64,000 nucleotides of DNA from Sediminibacterium magnilacihabitans (lineage in GTDB: Bacteria > Bacteroidota > Bacteroidia > Chitinophagales > Chitinophagaceae), in NCBI GenBank assembly GCA_002973575.1, contig PVEQ01000004.1, forward strand, positions 124,001-188,000, read 5' to 3'. The position numbers and the translations under genes were made by a program. Shown here one piece after another: positions 60,175 through 64,000 of the stretch; position 1 is the first letter of the stretch, and the number at the start of each line of letters is the position of its first letter. A model generated the notes under the pieces. That model saw only the letters and a program-made list of their open reading frames with translations. It was not told where the DNA came from and ran no database searches.

Positions 60175-60206
60175 CGAAGATAGTGGTAAATCTGTTATTA
60201 AACCAA
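60175..60206 (-). promoter_or_regulatory. Promoter of the asd leader
   Basis: On the minus strand: TTG (60206-60204), 21-nt spacer, TATCTTCG (60182-60175), one mismatch from TAnnTTTG. It overlaps the last codons of the PfkB kinase gene, so asd can be transcribed separately from it. Confidence 0.55.
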
Positions 60207-61118
60207 ATCAATGTCAAAATTCACCAGTTGCACAAACTGTTCAAGGCGTGCATCGATATCACTTTTGCCAATCTCGCGCAGGCGTTGCGTACCGAATTTC
60301 TCTACGCAGAACGAGGCCATAGCGCTACCCAGGATAATGGCTGTTTTCATATTCTCGAAAGAGATATCGCGGGTTTTAGCCAGGTGGCCGATAAAGCCTC
60401 CGGCAAAAGTATCGCCGGCTCCGGTGGGGTCGAACACATCTTCCAGGGGCAGGGCGGGAGCAAAGAATACCTTATTCTCATGGAACAGCAGCGCGCCGTG
60501 TTCTCCCTTTTTGATGATCACAAAGCGGGGGCCCATTTTTTCAATAACTGCTGCAGCTTTCACCAATGAAAATTCTCCGCTCAGCTGGCGGGCTTCACTG
60601 TCGTTCACCATCAATACATCCACCATGGCCAGGGTCTTCTTCAATTCATCCATGGCCACTTCCATCCAGAAATTCATGGTGTCCATAACGATGAGTTTCG
60701 GACGGGTCTTCAATTGCTCTATCACACTGCGTTGTACAGATGGAAGCAGGTTGCCCAGCATCAGAAACTCACAGTCCTGGTAGCTTTCAGGCACCACCGG
60801 CTCAAAATTGGCCAGCACGTTCAACTGTGTATCCAGCGTGTCGCGGGTGTTCATATCCATGTGGTAGCGGCCGCTCCAAAAAAAGGTTTTTTCGTCCTTT
60901 TTCACCTGCACCCCTTCCAGGGTAACGCCCCTGGCAGTAAGCGCATCCAGTTCTGACTGCGGAAAATCGCCGCCTACTACAGATATCTGTTTAACCGGGG
61001 TGAAGTTGGAAGCGCACCAGGCAATATAAGTGCCCGCTCCGCCAATGATCTTATCACTTTTCCCGAAAGGGGTTTCAATGGCGTCGAAAGCCATGGATCC
61101 GACAACAACTAATGACAT
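60198..61118 (-). CDS. PfkB family carbohydrate/nucleoside kinase
   Basis: A 306-residue ribokinase-fold kinase. It starts SLVVVGSMAFDAIETPFGKS, has GGAGTYIAWCASNF near residue 26, NFWMEVAMDELKKTL in the middle, and the anion-hole/catalytic DPTGAGDTFAGGFIGHLAK near 235 (Asp base). Substrate unclear: members phosphorylate sugars, adenosine or similar. asd lies downstream after 203 nt with its own promoter. Confidence 0.92.
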   Translation of the reverse strand: MSLVVVGSMAFDAIETPFGKSDKIIGGAGTYIAWCASNFTPVKQISVVGGDFPQSELDALTARGVTLEGVQVKKDEKTFFWSGRYHMDMNTRDTLDTQLNVLANFEPVVPESYQDCEFLMLGNLLPSVQRSVIEQLKTRPKLIVMDTMNFWMEVAMDELKKTLAMVDVLMVNDSEARQLSGEFSLVKAAAVIEKMGPRFVIIKKGEHGALLFHENKVFFAPALPLEDVFDPTGAGDTFAGGFIGHLAKTRDISFENMKTAIILGSAMASFCVEKFGTQRLREIGKSDIDARLEQFVQLVNFDIDLV

Positions 61119-61214
61119 AATGGATATAAGGTTGGTTACCGGGGAGCGAAACTAGGTCTTTCAAAGGAGTATAAAAAAACTAACATAATAAGATTTTAAG
61201 CTGCGATTATTTCC

Positions 61215-61228
61215 CTAACACGCGTTAG
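61215..61228. promoter_or_regulatory. PaaR-type operator upstream of tetR-paaE
   Basis: CTAAC-ACGC-GTTAG, an inverted repeat closely like the site CTAACGCCCGTTAG before paaA (63799-63812) and like the PaaR consensus CNAACGNNCGTTNG described for Thermus (from memory; here ACGC breaks one position). It lies just upstream of the -7 box TATATTCG (61234-61241) of the tetR gene, so the repressor probably controls its own operon. Confidence 0.65.
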
Positions 61229-61245
61229 TATGTTATATTCGCGTT

Positions 61246-61839
61246 ATGGCCAGGATAAAAACAGAGAAAAACGTATCGCGTAAAGAGGTGATCGTTACCA
61301 AAGCAGCTGCCCTTTTCAGGGAGAAAGGTTTCAAAGCTGCCAGCATGCGCGATCTTGCTGAAGCAGTAGGTGTGGAAGCAGCCAGCCTGTACAACCACAT
61401 CAAATCCAAAACCGAATTGCTGCACGAATTATGCTTCAGTGTTGCCAACCGTTTCATGCATTATATAGACGAAGTAGAAGCAGAAAAGATCACCGCCATA
61501 GAGAAAATTGAAAAGTTGATGCGCTTTCACATCGATGAAATGGTGCATCATTACGAAGAAGTTTATGTGAGCGACCGCGAATGGAAGCACCTGGCCGATC
61601 CTTATCTTTCGAATTATCAGAACCAGCGCCGCATCTACCGCAAACGCTTTGCTTCCATCATCGAAGCAGGCATTCGCAATAAAGAGATCAAAAAAATAGA
61701 CGCACCCACCGCCGTACTCATCATGTTGCACGCAGTGAGCGGCATTGAAAGCTGGCACCGCTCCAAGCAAAGGATCAGTGCAGAAGAACTGGAAGAAAAC
61801 ATGATCACCATACTGGTAGGCGGATTAACGAATAAATAA
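61246..61839 (+). CDS. TetR family regulator, probable PaaR of phenylacetate genes
   Basis: A 197-residue repressor. The N-terminal HTH spans VTKAAALFREKGFKAASMRD and VGVEAASLYNHIKSK (residues 18-62); the rest is the helical ligand domain. It directly precedes paaE (start right after the stop) and a shared operator occurs before both this operon and paaA. In known PaaR systems phenylacetyl-CoA releases the repressor; the same is inferred here. Confidence 0.88.
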   Translation: MARIKTEKNVSRKEVIVTKAAALFREKGFKAASMRDLAEAVGVEAASLYNHIKSKTELLHELCFSVANRFMHYIDEVEAEKITAIEKIEKLMRFHIDEMVHHYEEVYVSDREWKHLADPYLSNYQNQRRIYRKRFASIIEAGIRNKEIKKIDAPTAVLIMLHAVSGIESWHRSKQRISAEELEENMITILVGGLTNK

Positions 61840-62922
61840 ATGTCATCCCATTTTCACCCGTTAGCGGTAAAGGAAATCAGGAAAGAAACGAATGATTGTG
61901 TTTCCATCCGTTTTGATATTCCCGATCCTTTAAAACCTATTTTTCAATACAAGCATGGGCAGCACATTACGTTGCGTGCCTTCGTGAACGGACAGGAACT
62001 CCGCCGCTCTTATTCTCTTTGCAGCTCTCCGCTTGACTGTGATGAGTTTCGCATTGCAGTGAAGAAAATAGACCAGGGCCTGTTTTCCGCTTTCGCCAAT
62101 GAACAATTAAAAGTGGGCGATGTGTTAGAATTGATGCCTCCCATGGGTAATTTCTTTACCGAACTGCATCCCACTCATCACAAACAATACGTTGCTTTTG
62201 CAGCCGGCAGCGGCATCACACCCCTGTTCTCCACCATCAAAACCGTATTGCGCACCGAGCCCAACAGCAGCTTCACATTGATATATGGCAACCGCAACAG
62301 GCATTCCATTATTTTCAGGGAAGAGCTGGAAGGACTAAAAAACAAATACATCGATCGTTTGCAAATCGTTTATATACTCTCCCGCGAAAAAACAGACGCG
62401 CCCATCAATGCAGGACATATCGATGAAGCAAAATGCAAGCTGCTCTTTGATAAAATGATCGATGTGCAGAGCGCTGATGAATTTTTCATCTGTGGCCCGG
62501 AAGCCATGATCTTTACCGTGAAAGAACAATTGGAAAAAGCCGGCGTTGCCAAAAAGAACATTCATTTTGAATTGTTCTCTTCACCAGGCCAATCAACACC
62601 TGTTGCCATCAGGGAAGCAAGCAAAAAAGAAAGCCAGGCAAAGAGCAAGATCACCGTAAGGCTCGATGGCGTAAGTTTTGATTTCGATCTCGGCTACGAT
62701 GAAGAAGCCATACTGGACGCCGCTTTGAAGCAAGGCGCCGACCTCCCATACTCCTGCAAAGGTGGCGTATGTTGCACCTGCCGTGCCAAACTGGTGGAAG
62801 GAGAAGTAGCCATGGATGTCAACTACGGACTGGAACCGGAAGAACTGGCGCGCGGTTTTATTCTTACCTGCCAGTCGCACCCGAGATCGGCCAGGTTGGT
62901 AGTGGATTTCGATGCCAAATGA
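61840..62922 (+). CDS. paaE: Phenylacetyl-CoA epoxidase reductase subunit PaaE
   Basis: Electron-transfer subunit that feeds the PaaABCD oxygenase. The protein is 360 residues. A ferredoxin-reductase part (1-235) has the FAD motif RRSYSLCSSP and the NADPH motif FAAGSGITPLFSTIKTV. A C-terminal plant-type [2Fe-2S] ferredoxin (265-360) has YSCKGGVCCTCRAKL and the last Cys in LTCQSHP. It follows the TetR gene without a gap. paaA begins 934 nt downstream, beyond an oppositely oriented SGNH gene. Confidence 0.94.
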   Translation: MSSHFHPLAVKEIRKETNDCVSIRFDIPDPLKPIFQYKHGQHITLRAFVNGQELRRSYSLCSSPLDCDEFRIAVKKIDQGLFSAFANEQLKVGDVLELMPPMGNFFTELHPTHHKQYVAFAAGSGITPLFSTIKTVLRTEPNSSFTLIYGNRNRHSIIFREELEGLKNKYIDRLQIVYILSREKTDAPINAGHIDEAKCKLLFDKMIDVQSADEFFICGPEAMIFTVKEQLEKAGVAKKNIHFELFSSPGQSTPVAIREASKKESQAKSKITVRLDGVSFDFDLGYDEEAILDAALKQGADLPYSCKGGVCCTCRAKLVEGEVAMDVNYGLEPEELARGFILTCQSHPRSARLVVDFDAK

Positions 62923-63579
62923 TCATCCTTTTTTCAAATGAGGCCGGATGATGCCCTGCCATAACTTGTATCCTTTTTCATTCATGTGCAAACTGTCGCT
63001 GGTAAATAATGCGCCGTTTACAATTCCATCTGCCCGCAGCATGGGACGATGAATATCAATAAATGTTGCTTTGCGTTGCCTGGCCATGAACTGTGCGATC
63101 AGGTGGTTTGCTTCGTTGATCACATGCTCCAGGCGCCAGCGGCTGGGACTTGGTTTGATGGATACATACGCTACCGGTACTTCACCCAATGTATGCCTGA
63201 TCATACCAAACAATTGTTTAAACCTTTTCAATACTATTTGCGCCGTTACTGTATCCGATACAGCCAGGTCATTATCACCACAATAGATAACGATCTGTGA
63301 AGGCTTGTAAGCATAGATTACATCCGGCGCAAAATGAATAAGGTCGGGCAATGTAGAACCGCCAAAGCCCCGGTTGATAATGCCATAGCCGGGAAAATAC
63401 GCTTGCACATCCTGCCATTTGCGGAAGGAGGAACTACCTACAAATAAAATACTGCCTGGCAACGGTGCCTTGATACTGTCTGCTTTTTTAAACGCATCAA
63501 TCTCTTCCTGAAAAGGAACTTGTGCTGTCAACAGCAGGCCGGAAAAACAAGTCAGTAAAAAAAGAAATGATTTTTTCAT
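62923..63579 (-). CDS. Secreted SGNH/GDSL hydrolase
   Basis: Esterase-like protein of 218 residues. The signal peptide MKKSFLFLLTCFSGLLLTAQ is followed by block I ILFVGSSSFRKW (Ser of GSSS), Gly of RGFGGSTLPDLIHF, block III YCGDNDLA and the Asp-His pair in SDSLHMNEKGYKLWQ. Substrate unknown. It sits between paaE and paaA on the opposite strand, ending at the paaE stop, and is not expected to act in phenylacetate breakdown. Confidence 0.9.
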   Translation of the reverse strand: MKKSFLFLLTCFSGLLLTAQVPFQEEIDAFKKADSIKAPLPGSILFVGSSSFRKWQDVQAYFPGYGIINRGFGGSTLPDLIHFAPDVIYAYKPSQIVIYCGDNDLAVSDTVTAQIVLKRFKQLFGMIRHTLGEVPVAYVSIKPSPSRWRLEHVINEANHLIAQFMARQRKATFIDIHRPMLRADGIVNGALFTSDSLHMNEKGYKLWQGIIRPHLKKG

Positions 63580-63856
63580 TGCAGAAAGATAAGGAAAGAA
63601 GGAGTAGTCTTACTTCGCTTTTTCAGGTACGGTTCAAAGATGCGCTGCCATACCTGGTCAATACGTGGGTCGCCCCTTATGCGCTCATCCTTCGCCTTTT
63701 CTTCACCTCTACAATGAAGAAAACAGCTCCCGCCCCTACGGAAGTACTTATTTGGTACCTGTCAACTACGAACATCCATCGAATAACATCCGAACACACT
63801 AACGCCCGTTAGCATTATAGTGTATTCTTTCGTATTTTTACAGCAAAGAATTCGTC
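63580..63856. other. Region between SGNH hydrolase and paaA
   Basis: 277 nt. The right part holds the paaA operator and promoter. On the minus strand a frame without a start codon (63761 down to 63576) reads GDPRIDQVWQRIFEPYLKKR near its end and overlaps the SGNH ATG with its TGA; it may be a gene remnant. No intact gene is seen. Confidence 0.4.
63799..63812. promoter_or_regulatory. PaaR-type operator upstream of paaA
   Basis: CTAACG-CC-CGTTAG, a perfect inverted repeat 44 nt before the paaA ATG and matching the PaaR site of Thermus as I recall it. TATTTTTA (63833-63840) downstream may be the -7 box. Confidence 0.7.
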
Positions 63857-64000
63857 ATGGGCTTAACTAATGAAGCTATATTCCAGGATAAGATCGATAA
63901 AGAGATCAGGATCGAGCCGCGCGACTGGATGCCGGAAAAATACCGGCAAACATTGATCCGGCAGATCAGTCAGCATGCACATAGTGAAATCGTAGGCATG
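63857..64000 (+). CDS. paaA: Phenylacetyl-CoA epoxidase catalytic subunit PaaA (5' part)
   Basis: The first 48 codons of paaA, cut by the window end. The reading [20 protein letters not shown], then [20 protein letters not shown] and HAHSEIVGM, matches the PaaA N-terminus; the metal-binding residues lie beyond the edge. The enzyme adds oxygen to the ring of phenylacetyl-CoA in aerobic phenylacetate breakdown. The rest of paaABC(D) should follow to the right. Confidence 0.9.
   Translation, partial: MGLTNEAIFQDKIDKEIRIEPRDWMPEKYRQTLIRQISQHAHSEIVGM

Noticed and set aside
63522..63812. 96-codon plus-strand ORF between SGNH gene and paaA
   Set aside because: Lies over the SGNH start and the paaA operator, with no family features.

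Overview
The window comes from a member of the Bacteroidota, most likely the family Chitinophagaceae. The gliding genes gldD, gldE and gldH, a SusC/SusD/SusE/SusF starch locus, a secreted amylase with a C-terminal type IX secretion (T9SS) sorting domain, a NUDIX-type sugar regulator, and repeated TAnnTTTG promoter boxes just upstream of start codons all point there. The family-level call is inference. I see no tRNA, rRNA, CRISPR array, insertion sequence or prophage.

Layout. 0.1-2.6 kb: dTDP-rhamnose precursor genes rfbB-rfbC-rfbA. 2.7-6.1 kb: amino-sugar recycling group (NagX-like membrane acyltransferase, MurU-like nucleotidyltransferase, and a sugar kinase fused to a RapZ C-terminal domain). 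6.1-8.0 kb: AT-rich lineage-specific island with a lipoprotein and a small membrane protein. 8.0-14.4 kb: damage-response-like block, with an APC permease, a radical SAM protein and two 2H-phosphoesterase-like genes on one strand, divergent from umuD-umuC, then a DUF72 gene. 14.4-19.8 kb: ECF sigma factor with a small membrane partner, a split carB half, comEC and purH. 19.8-28.7 kb: lutB, DUF3109, gldD-gldE-ssb-mutY, HU, a TPR protein, a 31-residue mS38/COX24-type ribosomal protein and RNase G. 29-38.5 kb: radA, comF, a glutathione peroxidase, holB, ricT, an M3 peptidase and mutL. 38.5-42.8 kb: arginase-fold protein, two-component system with gldH, yicC. 42.8-53.3 kb: amylase-susCDEF operon and its candidate NUDIX regulator. 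53.5-59 kb: ligA, DUF2461, a candidate toxin-antitoxin pair and the NAD(P)HX repair enzyme. 59-61.1 kb: asd and a PfkB kinase, separated by a leader region. 61.2-64 kb: phenylacetate catabolism (TetR/PaaR, paaE, start of paaA) with an SGNH hydrolase.

Strongest leads. (1) A leader upstream of asd encodes a 14-residue peptide with ten residues of the aspartate family, followed by an antiterminator-compatible segment and a U-tailed terminator: a textbook attenuator layout. (2) A GNAT-like/HTH gene pair overlaps by ATGA and is preceded by a perfect 15-bp inverted repeat. (3) A sugar kinase is fused to the RapZ C-terminal domain beside a MurU-like gene. (4) A UmuD homologue has both catalytic residues replaced (Ser to Ala, Lys to Arg). 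(5) A 21-bp palindrome covers the -33 region of the amylase-sus promoter.

All calls are from reading the sequence and from memory of families; no database search was run.
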